NCBI GenBank assembly: GCA_963682175.1
Contig: OY821786.1
Span: forward strand, 28,666,501 to 28,730,500
Source: Triglochin maritima
Taxonomy: Eukaryota; Streptophyta; Magnoliopsida; Alismatales; Juncaginaceae
Direction of reading: 5' to 3'
DNA length: 64,000 nt
Under the pieces are notes generated by a model. It saw nothing but the letters and a program-made list of their open reading frames with translations, had not been told where the DNA came from and made no database searches. Every line of letters starts with the position of its first letter. Position 1 is the first letter of the stretch. Made by a program: the position numbers and the translations under genes. This document shows positions 35,277-45,189 of this stretch, one piece after another.

Positions 35277-36770
35277 TGTAGGTTCGTGACGGTCTCTAAT
35301 TCTAATAACTTTTAAGCTAATTATCTACTTGTTTAAGCAATCAAGTTATGCACAACGGAATTTAAAATAGACAAGTAAGTAAAGCAAACCACAATGCAAC
35401 ACGAGGTTTTTTATAGAGGTTCGGCCTGCCACCTACGTCCTCTCTTGCAAACTCCGCTCGACATTTCGAGCTCCGCTCGCTTCTTCACTATCCACTCCCC
35501 GTTCCGGGCTGGGAGAGAACACCTTTACAAAATAAGCACCGCGAACACCCTCGCTTTCTTGACCTTCTTCCTCTCACAATCCGAGAGGGATGCTACGGGC
35601 TTTCACCGAAACCATTCCTTGACTTTGACAGCAACAAACTTGAGTGGAACAACACTCTCTAAACTTGAGCACACTTGAGTGAGATTGGATTTATGACTAA
35701 AGTGTGGAAGGTTTGAGGCTTGGAGTGTTTGGATCTTCTCTCTAATGTATTGGGCAAGTATGTGTGGGAGAGTTGTGTTAAAATATGTTTTTACAACTCT
35801 ATATATAAGCATTAGAGATAATATAGCTGTTGGGGTTGATTGGGTAAGAGTTGGTGTAAGATACACAAAACAGAAACTAGCAGGACCCAATTCTGAGTTA
35901 ATTTGGTCGACCGGATCGGGCAGTTCGGTCGACCATTTGGCAATTTTGAACTCAGTTCGGTGGACCGGTTAAGGAACGGTCGACCGCCCAACGCTAAGAC
36001 TTAGGTACACTTCAGTGATCGGTCCAACACCGAATAGGGTTCGGTCGACCGATTCACACCAGGCAGTTTGAGGTTGACAAACAAAGTTCTATTCGGTCGA
36101 CCGAACCAAGATCTACGATCGATCGAATTTCAGCAGGAGATTTGGGTTTGTCAAGAGACATAAATTTGGTCGACCGAACAAGGTCCTCGGTCGACCGATA
36201 CATGAAATGTATTTGGGATATTTTTGGTTAATACGAATACGACCATTGGGTATAAACGACAAAACAAACGGTCGGAAAATACTTGGGACACGGTCGACCG
36301 AAAAGGTCTGAACGGTCGACCGAACTTAGGCAGTTAAACACTAACAGATTAATTGATCACTAGGTCAACCGAACGGTCTGTTTCGGTCAACCGAATGTGG
36401 GCAGACAGTTTGAGTTCAGGTTTAGTGTTTTACGGTCTAAGTTTGGGTGATCTATTGAAGTCCAAATTGTGTGAAATTTCGTGTGTGACTTCTATAGGGA
36501 ACCTAGTGTGTGGTTGAGTAGTTTTTAGTTCAAGTATGCTCAATTACACAAAGTTCCTAAGACTCAAAGGAATACAAAATACATGTCTTCAAATGAGCTT
36601 CAAATATATGTCTTGACTTTATTTCCTTTCTTCCTTGAGTCTTGATCACCGGTAGAGGTTAACACAAAGCAATATATATGCAATGCAATATGTGTGCTAC
36701 TCTACATGATCGTAATTAAGATTAAGTTGATTAAATCATCAAAACATAGATTAAGGCCAAAAAGTCAACA
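35277..36770 (-). mobile_element. C-family solo LTR (copy C2), 1494 bp
   Basis: On the plus strand it runs from TGTAGGTTCGTGACG to AAAAAGTCAACA, flanked by ATATG (35272-35276 and 36771-36775). Read on the minus strand it is collinear with LTRs C1 and C3, including the TATA-like box (near 35810) and, upstream of it, a CGGTCGACCG array at 35905-36395. No internal sequence remains. Confidence 0.93.
35905..36395. repeat. CGGTCGACCG array in LTR C2
   Basis: About a dozen GGTCGACC or one-base-off sites, for example TTGGTCGACCGGATCG, CGGTCGACCGCCC, TTCGGTCGACCGATTC and CGGTCGACCGATAC. Same location relative to the TATA-like box as in the other C copies. Confidence 0.85.
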
Positions 36771-38400
36771 ATATGTTCTTGTATTATTTCGTGATTATAT
36801 TCAGATAATATTCCAAGATGTGTTTGCTGATTTCAGATCACATGTCCATGCATTGCTTACTGATTATATTCAGATAATCTTCCATGATTTGTTGGCTGAT
36901 TATAGATCATATGTCCATGCGTCATTCCATGATTATATTCAGATAATTCCCCGTGATTTGTTGCTGATTAAAGACCATATTTTCATGCATTATCTCGTGA
37001 TTATATTCGTATAATATCAGATCAAGTCCTAAGTTTCCAACGCATATATGTTCCGAAATTTAGCATTCATTCTATTGAATGCTTGTAGTGGTTATCCGTG
37101 GTATCTTTTACTGTTGCCCTTGTTCTATCATTCATGTCATGGTTATATGTTACTGTTGTGTAGTATTATGGTTGATTATGTGTGGCACTTAGGAAATCAG
37201 ACGTTATGACTTCCTCATCGTGACCCATAGATGACTTGATTTGTTGGTTACCTTGAATTGCCGATCTGGTTATGATTGCTTGCTGTTGTGAGTGTGGTTT
37301 GATTCCTGATTGGTATGTTTGATTTCCGAGTTGGTTCGGGGCTACTAGGAGGGTATCCGGATACTCCTCCTTGAGCTCGTTCCATACACTGTAGATGCAT
37401 TAGATTTTAGATGTTTAAGTAGCTTGCATTGCATTTAATCTAATTAATAATTCTGGGCATGTTTTGTTTTCTGGGCCGACGGGCCACGAGTGGGTCCTCT
37501 AGCTCCAGAGACCATTCGCATAAGACCTTCACGTTGGGAGGTTAGGCGTAAGATAAGTCCTGGGCAGGCATGCTGCCATTCTGTCTCAGGGTAGGTGTTC
37601 CCAAGTTTGCGATGACACCATGTAGGTCACTTGCCGCGAATTTGGACACTTATCTGGCGCACTGCTTTGTGCCAAGCGGTGGGTCACTGTCGAGTGACCG
37701 CCTTTGACCAGCGAGGCTGGTGTTCTGGTTCCTTTCGAGGAATAGTTCGGGTGCGCCCGACCGGCACGCTTATGGAGTCGTAGCCTTCTGTTGCATTTGA
37801 TACTTTCTGTTCTGTTCTGACCAGCATGGTTGGTATTCTGGTTCCCTTGGACGGATTTCTGTGGGTGTTACCCGATTGACACGACTGATGGAGTTGTATC
37901 CTTCTGATGCATTATGTGCTTTTCTGTTTTTGTTATGGATGCTTTTGTCTTTGATAGATTGCATGCATTCTTCCATATAACTCTGATTGGGCTAGGGGCA
38001 TACTGAGTTTTCTTAAATGAAAACTCACGCATTTGTTAATGCGGTGCTTGTAGGTACTTAGGTTTCAACAGGGCAGACTGGACGAGTAGTCGAAGATTGT
38101 GTACACGATGGGAATGTCGACCAGATTCTTCAGTTTGTCTTTTGCTTCCGCATTATTTATGATGTATTTCTCTTTTGAACTTGATGTAATGTATTTGACC
38201 TTGTTACCATATATGGACAATCTTTCACTTTTCAGTTATGTTTTATGTTAGTCTATCCATGTATGATCTCTCTACGTATTGTCGAGTCATTGTTTGGTCT
38301 GTCTTTTGTAACTCATTCGGTCGTCACGGAGGTCTTTGATCGCAACACTTGTAGTCTTTCCCAGTGTGCGTACCCGCGGGATCGGGGGCGTTACAAAATC

Positions 38401-39106
38401 AGTATTCACATTTCCTGTCAAACTCGTCAACGCAAATGCAAGCATCACACTGTTCAAGAACCATATATTTGTTTCTAATATTTTCCAACTTGTCTGTCAA
38501 TTTTGACTTTAAATGCCAAATACAAAACCGGTTTTCAGGTCATTTGGCTAAAGAAAATTACAAAAACAAGTGGAGGGCATTTTAGAAACAATTTATCAAA
38601 ATATTGGATACAACGGTGCAACTTGCTAAAATATGATATGCCACGAGGCAAACTGCCTTATTTTAGAGAATAGATGTGCCAAGTGCAACAGAGGTAAAAG
38701 ACATGGGGCAAACTACAATTAACTATATTTTATATGTTCTATAGACTTTTTCGAATATGTTTTTTTAGGAACAAGATAGATTGGATTCGATAATAGTAAG
38801 AATGATCATCAACAAAGTTATCTTTAATCAAAGTAACTATATCGAAGATGTTATGTTCGATATGCATCCCATAGTTTCCAACCGTTACGGTTGTCAAAAA
38901 ATAACATTGGAACTAAAACATAAGCCTTGACCTCCCTATTCTTATGATTCCGCCGAAGTGGATTCATGTGGGTGGAATCTGGTCGCTTCAAACTTTCAAA
39001 GTATCTGATGTGCTCCTCCGCTTCTTAGGCACGAGCTTTCTCGATTCCAGTTGCCCTGGACCATCTCCTCCTTACGCGTCGCCACATGAATCCTCACGAC
39101 TCGTTT
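38401..39106. other. No gene; possible MITE fragment
   Basis: Nothing coding is supported. The part near 38600-38725 (GGCAAACTGCC, GGTAAAAGACATGGGGCAAA, CTACAATTAAC) resembles one arm of the foldback MITE at 50595-51021, so a worn relative may lie here. Confidence 0.4.
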
Positions 39107-39410
39107 TCATTTGGATCCATGGTAGAGTAAGCAGAAGCTCCTGGGGTTGGTTGTAGTGCCAGGTTTTACATTGGCTGGAGGAGTGGTAGTGCGGACGGTG
39201 ATGGAATCGGGCAACAAAGCCAACCTCTTTGTTCGCACACGTTTGATGCGAGCTTCAGATAGTTGTTCGGCTTCCCTTATGCGAGAGCCTGACCATAAAA
39301 GTAATGACTCAAAGCAATTAGCCATAACTTGCACAAAAGAATTATTGGAAGAACCACGAAAAATACGATCGTTTCTTTCACGCTAAATAGCCCAACAAAA
39401 GGCATGTATT
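39107..39410 (-). pseudogene. C-terminal remnant of a LINE (non-LTR retrotransposon)
   Basis: The minus-strand frame reads HAFCWAI, then a TAG, then RERNDRIFRGSS, the well-conserved end of plant L1-type reverse transcriptases (WAIWRERN-R-F). It continues with about 70 residues of unremarkable sequence to a stop at 39107. The TAG sits where the family has Trp. Everything upstream (reverse transcriptase core, endonuclease) is missing, so it is a dead fragment. Confidence 0.7.
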
Positions 39411-39967
39411 AAATCATTCCATTCCATAAGTTTAAATCGAGTTGATTTTTACACCTATTCGAAAACAATTATTTATTCCCGGCGTTAGATTAATATCAAT
39501 CGTTGAATACATCTCCCAAACATTTGAACAGAAGAGCAATTAAAAATTTGTTTGAAGATGTTGTTTGGAGTCATTAGAGAGAGAAGAGAGAACAATTAAG
39601 CATTAGATTTTTTTTTTGATGATGTTGTCCAAACTTGCATACGTTAGAATTGATGATATTCTAATCACAAACTAAATGCTCTGCTAATACAACAAATATT
39701 TTGTTCACTAGAATTTACTTCCTACTAAGGACAATTTACCCATTTATCTATAGATAGAAATGAAACTTAACATTCAGGGATTGAACCTCAATTTGCAATA
39801 CCTGATTATTAAATTATTTTTTCTCCTCCCTTGACGTTCAACCTTTTATATGTTATTCTCTCTCTTTTCTTCTCGCTTATTCTTCCTGCTCTTCCCACTT
39901 CAAATCTCTCTCTGTCTCTCTCCGACATCATCTTGAACTCGTTGACCATCTTTTATTTTCTGAACTG
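39411..39967. other. No gene seen
   Basis: AT-rich sequence up to the left end of the Mutator-like element. The last 130 bases are rich in TCTCT and TTCTT runs. No frame or repeat that I recognise. Confidence 0.5.
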
Positions 39968-40021
39968 ATATTCATCGCCGGAAAACTATTTAAATCGTCC
40001 GTACAGATTACCATTTTGCCC
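39968..40021 (+). repeat. Left terminal inverted repeat of the Mutator-like element
   Basis: It pairs with 47831-47884. The best-conserved core is GGAAAACTATTTAAATCGTCC; a second matching part is ATTACC-TTTTGCCC. Confidence 0.85.
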
Positions 40022-41607
40022 TTCTACCATTTTTACTTATATAACTCATAATTTTACTCTCCTAAATCCACTCTCTTCATATTACTCTTATATTCACAAG
40101 AAAAAATATCCCGAATGGAGGAAAAAGAACCAGCGGACGCCCCGGATTACTCAAATCTGGTAAATTACATTGTTTAGTTTTTTTTTAGTTTTTTTTATGC
40201 TCCGGTAGATGTCCCAAAAAAATTTATATTATTTTTTAATTATTTAAATTGATTATAAATTATGATAATTGCAAAATAAATTGAATATTATGTTAATAAT
40301 TAATTAAATAGTTTAGTAAATCCTTTATTGATTATAAATTGTGATAATTACTAAATAAATTGACTATTAAGTTAATAATTAGTTTAATTATTTTAGTAAA
40401 GAATTATTGATTATAATTTGTGATAATTGCTAAATAAATTGATTATTAAGTTAATAATTAGTTCAATTATTTTAGTAAATCCATTAACAAATTTTTATTT
40501 TTAAAATTGAATTAATAGTCATCGGGTTACGGTGGAGGAAAAGGGAAATCAATTCCCTTACGCGCGGTACGTAGTGTAGAAGATGAGTCAGGTCCTCGTC
40601 ATCCACGTAGACAGGGTATTTCTGCTTTAGTTAGGAGAGAGAGATCTTTTACGTCATCGTCAGACACCTGAGGATTCTTTTGACGACGAGGATGATTCAA
40701 ATGAGTTGAGGAGTCACGACGAGAGTGACGATGGGGACCGGTAGGGCTTGGAGCCGCAGGAGGAGGCGAGACAACAGTATGGTGGAGGATGGGGGCGACA
40801 TGGTAGTCCTTCTTCGGCTGAGTGGGTCATTCGGAAGGGTCGAGGTGGCCGGTTTGTGACCGGTGATTCGAGTTCGTGCACTGCAGACGCCCGAGCTCAG
40901 AAGAAAAAGAAGAAGGGTGAGGACGAGTCTTGGATCGTTACGGATATGATGCCTGGTGGTCCTCTAGATGGCAGCGTCATTCTTAGTTTCGGAGGTCACA
41001 TCGCCAGACGCATCTGGGATGGCGAGGATCGGAATGTTTTGAAGTGCCATAATCGGCACCAAGCCTGTATTATATTGTAGGCTTGGCGTTCAGTGATGAC
41101 TGATGATATGACGGCGACCATTAGTGACAGTGGATTCGGTCACTTGCCGTACAACATGTGTTCCTGCATTGACATGCTGTTGATTTCGGCTTTCGTGGAG
41201 CGATGACAGCCTGACACCAACACTTTCCACTTGCCGTTCGGAGAGATGACGATTATGTTGCATGACGTCTTTCAGATTCTGCACATTCCTGTTGAGGGTC
41301 GTATGGTCAGTGCGCAGGCGCCAACGTCTGAGCTGAAGTTTTTTGTATCAAAGTTGCTGGGTGTCAGCCTCGAGGGTCTTGGGCAAGATAGCTCATTTTG
41401 GAGTGGCGGTGGCACTACTACAGAAAAGGGAATATACTTCAGATGTACGGGGGTATATACGTCGGATATAAGCACTCCAAGATCCGACATCTTAGTTTCG
41501 AGGTTGTAGACGACTGTTGCAGACGGGGGCGACCACCACAGACTGAGGATACGCAGATGACTGCCTACTATTCTTACTGCTAGGCTACGTCTTGTTTGTC
41601 AACAAGA

Positions 41608-43676
41608 TGTAGGATTTCATGTTTAATTGTACATATTTATTTTCGAAATTTTTATGCACAATAAGGATCAATTTACAATTTTCTATGATTTATTTCATGC
41701 ATGCATCAATTTGTTTCAATAACTAGTTTCAAAACTTTATTAAAACAAATATGGGCTCCGAAATTCATACCTAGAAGTTCTCTAAAACTTCTTGAAGATT
41801 CGGAGACGTTGGGGATGCTTCTCGCTGCGCCGGATGCCTCCGAGTATTCACCAAACTCTAAACAAGATCGGAGAGAGGGAAGCTAGTCTCTCAATCTCCG
41901 ATAGGGTTTAGAATTCAATTACTAACCCCTCTTTAATTCCCTTGAGAAGATGATCTCTTAAGAACTAAAACTAAACTTAAGAATTAAGGAATTTTCGTGG
42001 AGAATTATGGGAGAGAATTTTTGCATGAGAAAGCAATGAATAATTAATGTGGTAATGAGATAAACTTGTATTTCTAAGTTCTCTCCAAATTACATATTCA
42101 TGTGCAACCTCTTGCCCATGATTTCATGCAAAATTCCATCTAACCATCCATTATTTAATAATAAATAATATTAGCCACGAATTAATTCAATTATGGACCA
42201 ATTCCATGCATGATCTAATTAATTCTTAAATTAATTCTGCTAAAAACCGTCTGGACTGGTCGACCGTTTCAAGGTTCGGTCGACCGCTCGAACCAGGTTT
42301 CGGTCGACCGTTCAATAACTCGGTCGACCGTTCAATAACTCGGTCGACCGTTCGTAACAGGAACTATTCCATCGCAATGTTCGGTCGACCGACCGATCAC
42401 AATCGGTCGACCGTTCGAACAGATGAAAACTCCCTGTTATCGGTCGAGACACGTCCGGTCGACCGTGCCCGATCGGTCGACCGTTTACTGCTAACCGGTC
42501 GACCGTTGGAGCACTTTTTTGCAGACTTGTCAAATTTCGGTTTAACCACTACAAAATTTGACATTTCGGGATTACTAGTAAATTCACAACTTATGTAACA
42601 TATTATCTTATGCAATGCTCAATCATTACACCCCATAATATTTACATCACATATGAATTTTATTTAGATTCTAATTATGTTATTAATCACAACATAATTT
42701 TGATTTTGCTTGTTCACCCCATGTGTCATATTTTCTACATGAAACCCGACACATCTTATGAACTCAAAATCCCCATTTCTTGTTTCCCAGTTTTGCGGTG
42801 TGACCTATGGGAGGATCTAAACCAAGTTGGCAGTGATATTAAGAGCTTAATATCACAAGCTATAAGCGGTATCTAGCTACACATTATAGCTCCCAATTAG
42901 TTAGATGTCTTATTTCCACTCGAACCAAAACCGAATCCATTTAGTGATGGAGTGCACCACTTGTGTCCATCCCTTGCCTCATGATATTAAGAATACATAC
43001 AAAGTAGTATTGTGTCATCTTTGTATTAGTATTCATTTCTTGATCTCTTTAAGCTAGTTATAAATATGTGACTTAACTCAAATCACATTGTGCACATTAT
43101 AACTTTGCTTTATCAAGGGGCCCACTAATATCATCACTCAATTGAGAGGGGCAATGATAATCTTTTGACTAACTATCTTCTCCAACGAAAGTTATACTTA
43201 ACCAACTAATGCCTTTACACTACACTGATCGATAGCTCAAGACACTAGTCTAATTAAGAACTCCTTAAGTGATCGGATATAAGTCTCATATCAAAGGACC
43301 AAAGACACAGTAAAATATTAATGACACAGAAACACATTTCTATAATATTTTACTTGTTAGGTCTATTCAGTATACAAAAGTAATATTTTCCTCTTTTGCA
43401 TACCCGTGTTGTCACTCACTTGTAGAGCTACAATGATCTATGACCAACACGACAATCTTAACCCGGTAATCAATGTCCCATGTTAATTACCATGATTGCG
43501 AATATCTTTTGTTTTATGTAAACCAATATCTTTTAGATCTCTACGGTTAAGGACCAAGAGTCTCTTCCTTAACACTTCTAAAAGACGAATAACATAAACA
43601 AGGAACAAAATGATTTCTCATTCAATTCATAATAATTGACATTTAAAAGTAAAACTTTTAGAACACATTCCCTTCA
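41608..43676 (-). mobile_element. A-family solo LTR (copy A3), 2069 bp
   Basis: Plus-strand ends are TGTAGGATTTCATG and ACACATTCCCTTCA, flanked by CAAGA (41603-41607 and 43677-43681). Collinear with LTRs A1 and A2. It interrupts the PMD pseudogene. Its palindrome array is the best preserved of the A copies, but its TATA-like box is changed (TATTTCTA near 42069). Confidence 0.94.
42257..42506. repeat. CGGTCGACCG array in LTR A3, ten exact cores
   Basis: Ten exact GGTCGACC cores in 250 bp. Several share the unit CGGTCGACCGTTCAATAACT in tandem (18-20 bp). One extra tandem unit is present compared with A1 and A2, showing that the array changes copy number. Confidence 0.92.
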
Positions 43677-44828
43677 CAAGAGCGGTTGCAGAGTCAGACC
43701 ACACGACCTATTGGAGGCGAGAGAGCCAGAAACCATTGGTCAGTACTCATGGGGGTTGGCGACATTGGCATATCTGTATCGCCAGCTGGGTATATCGAGT
43801 CGTGCTAATTGTTCTGGGATTACAAGTTGTCTTACACTTTGAAGGCTTGGATCTATGAGTATTTTCTAATTTTCCGCCTGCATCGGGAGTGGAAGATTAT
43901 TGAGTGTGGTCATCCTCGTTCACGTATGTGGGTTGTCCGGGCCGAGGATAAGAGCGAGGGTCGACTTCTTTCTATTCGTAGACGGCTAGATCAGATGACT
44001 GCATCACAGGTATATAATGTATATATCATTCACGTTTATTTAAACTTCAACTTTATTATTATTAACATATAAACATTTAAGTGGAGTGGTTGCCGTATGG
44101 TCCCGAGACTGTTGTAGTTGTGCTGAGGACTACGTTTATAGGCGTTATTCGTTATAGGGATATCACAAAGCCTTATTTACCTGATCGCATGTTACGTCAG
44201 TTAGGTTACGTTCAGGTGATCCCGATTGACATCTCGACGCCCGAGTATGCAGTACGGTCTGCGATAGCGACGACGTACGACGTCAGGCATAGCGTTTCGT
44301 TCGTAGAATCGGTTTGGAGGACATTTCCGAGAGTAGGACGACTTCACCTGGACGATCTGAGTCATAGCCGCAACCCCTGCACTTGTGATGCAGATTATTT
44401 GCAGTGGTTCGGTAGGTGCTCACATCCACTTATCATACGCGGTATCATTTCGAGACCGGAGAGACCACTGGATAGGACATGTGCCGATGCGGTAAGTTTA
44501 TCTAATTTAATTTGTAATTGTAATGTATATTTTGTTTTTATTGTTAATGTACGCTAATTTTTATGTTACATACAGTGGATGAGTAGGGCGAGACAGTATA
44601 CGCAGCCGTTCTTGCGACAAAGAGACATGATGCCGACTGAGGAAACGAGACATGCATGTACAGATTGTGATCACCTCATCGAGGATTGGAACAACCAGTT
44701 GGGCATTTCGGACCATGATTTGGATGCTGAGCTCTAGTTGACTTGCTCTTACTTTCGTTTTATTATATGTTGCACTGTTACTATATTTGTTGGTATTTGC
44801 TTATGCTTATCTGTGTACTCTTATTATT

Positions 44829-44941
44829 TATTTCTTACGAACATATCTTCTACTTATTTCTTTAACTATCGTATTTTTAATACTTATTTCTCACGAACAT
44901 ATCTTCTACTTATTTCTTTAGATATCGTATTTTTAATACTT
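44829..44941. repeat. 57-bp tandem duplication after the PMD gene
   Basis: Two copies of a unit starting TC[T/C][T/C]ACGAACATATCTTCTAC and ending TCGTATTTTTAATACTT lie about 90 bp after the PMD stop. The copies differ at only a few bases. It falls between the two convergent genes. Confidence 0.85.
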
Positions 44942-45189
44942 GAATTTAAAATATGGTAAAAGAACAACACGGTATAAGTACAAATACATGATATATCATA
45001 CATTACCAATGCATTACAAATTACAATCAAAATGTACTACGTAACCGGTTCCAATACGTCATCCTACTTTCGTACTGATCCTCCCATCCAACAACACTCT
45101 CATCTCGCAAATGATATCACAAGGTCGCTCTAGGAGGTACTGGGAAATCATCATCTAATTCCAAACGAATAAAATATTTATAACTCCCT

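Larger units (their letters stand above)
34780..37015. repeat. ~69-bp tandem repeats within LTR F
   Basis: About ten diverged units of a form like ATTCAGATAATATTCCATGA, then TTGTTGGCTGATTATAGATC, then CATGTCCATGCATTA lie at 34780-35276 and, beyond the inserted LTR C2, at 36771-37015. Neighbouring units often alternate between GTCCATGCATTAC and GTTCTTGCATTAT, suggesting a two-unit higher-order repeat of about 137 bp. LTR C2 entered at CATATG within one unit. Confidence 0.8.
33455..38395. mobile_element. F-family solo LTR, ~3.4 kb, split by LTR C2
   Basis: It starts TGTAAGACCCGCTC and ends GGGGGCGTTACA and is flanked by AAATC (33450-33454 and 38396-38400). Removing LTR C2 and its duplicated target leaves about 3442 bp, long even for plant LTRs. 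The end sequences (TGTAA...CCCG and GGGCGTTACA) recall Del/Tekay-type chromovirus LTRs; this assignment is an inference because no internal region remains. Orientation cannot be fixed with certainty, though the ends suggest plus. It contains the ~69-bp tandem repeats listed separately. Small frames inside have no recognisable product. Confidence 0.85.
40115..44737 (+). pseudogene. Plant mobile domain (PMD, aminotransferase-like) gene, broken
   Basis: A plausible start is ATG at 40115 (MEEKEPADAPDYSNL) followed by a donor at 40160 and an acceptor before 40520. The frame then shifts near 40670 and hits TAG at 40741-40743. PMD-like text follows: GGPLDGSVILSFGGHIARRI (about 40955), a TAG at 41078-41080, then TFHLPFGEMTIMLHDVFQIL (about 41222-41281) after a TGA. 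Beyond the solo LTR come ATLAYLYRQLGISSRANCSG (about 43760) and EWLPYGPE (44084). The last exons are 44081-44507 (QLGYVQVIP, RLHLDDLSH) and 44576-44737 (WMSRARQY to a TAG). Family knowledge: PMD proteins occur in transposons and as host genes (MAIN/MAIL type) affecting gene silencing; their biochemical action is unsettled. Here three stops, a frameshift and an LTR insertion rule out a working product. Confidence 0.8.

Noticed and set aside
42257..42506. Regularly spaced palindromes that could suggest a CRISPR-like array
   Set aside because: This is plant nuclear DNA, the repeats are 10-bp palindromes with uneven short spacers, and the array is part of an LTR present in several copies.
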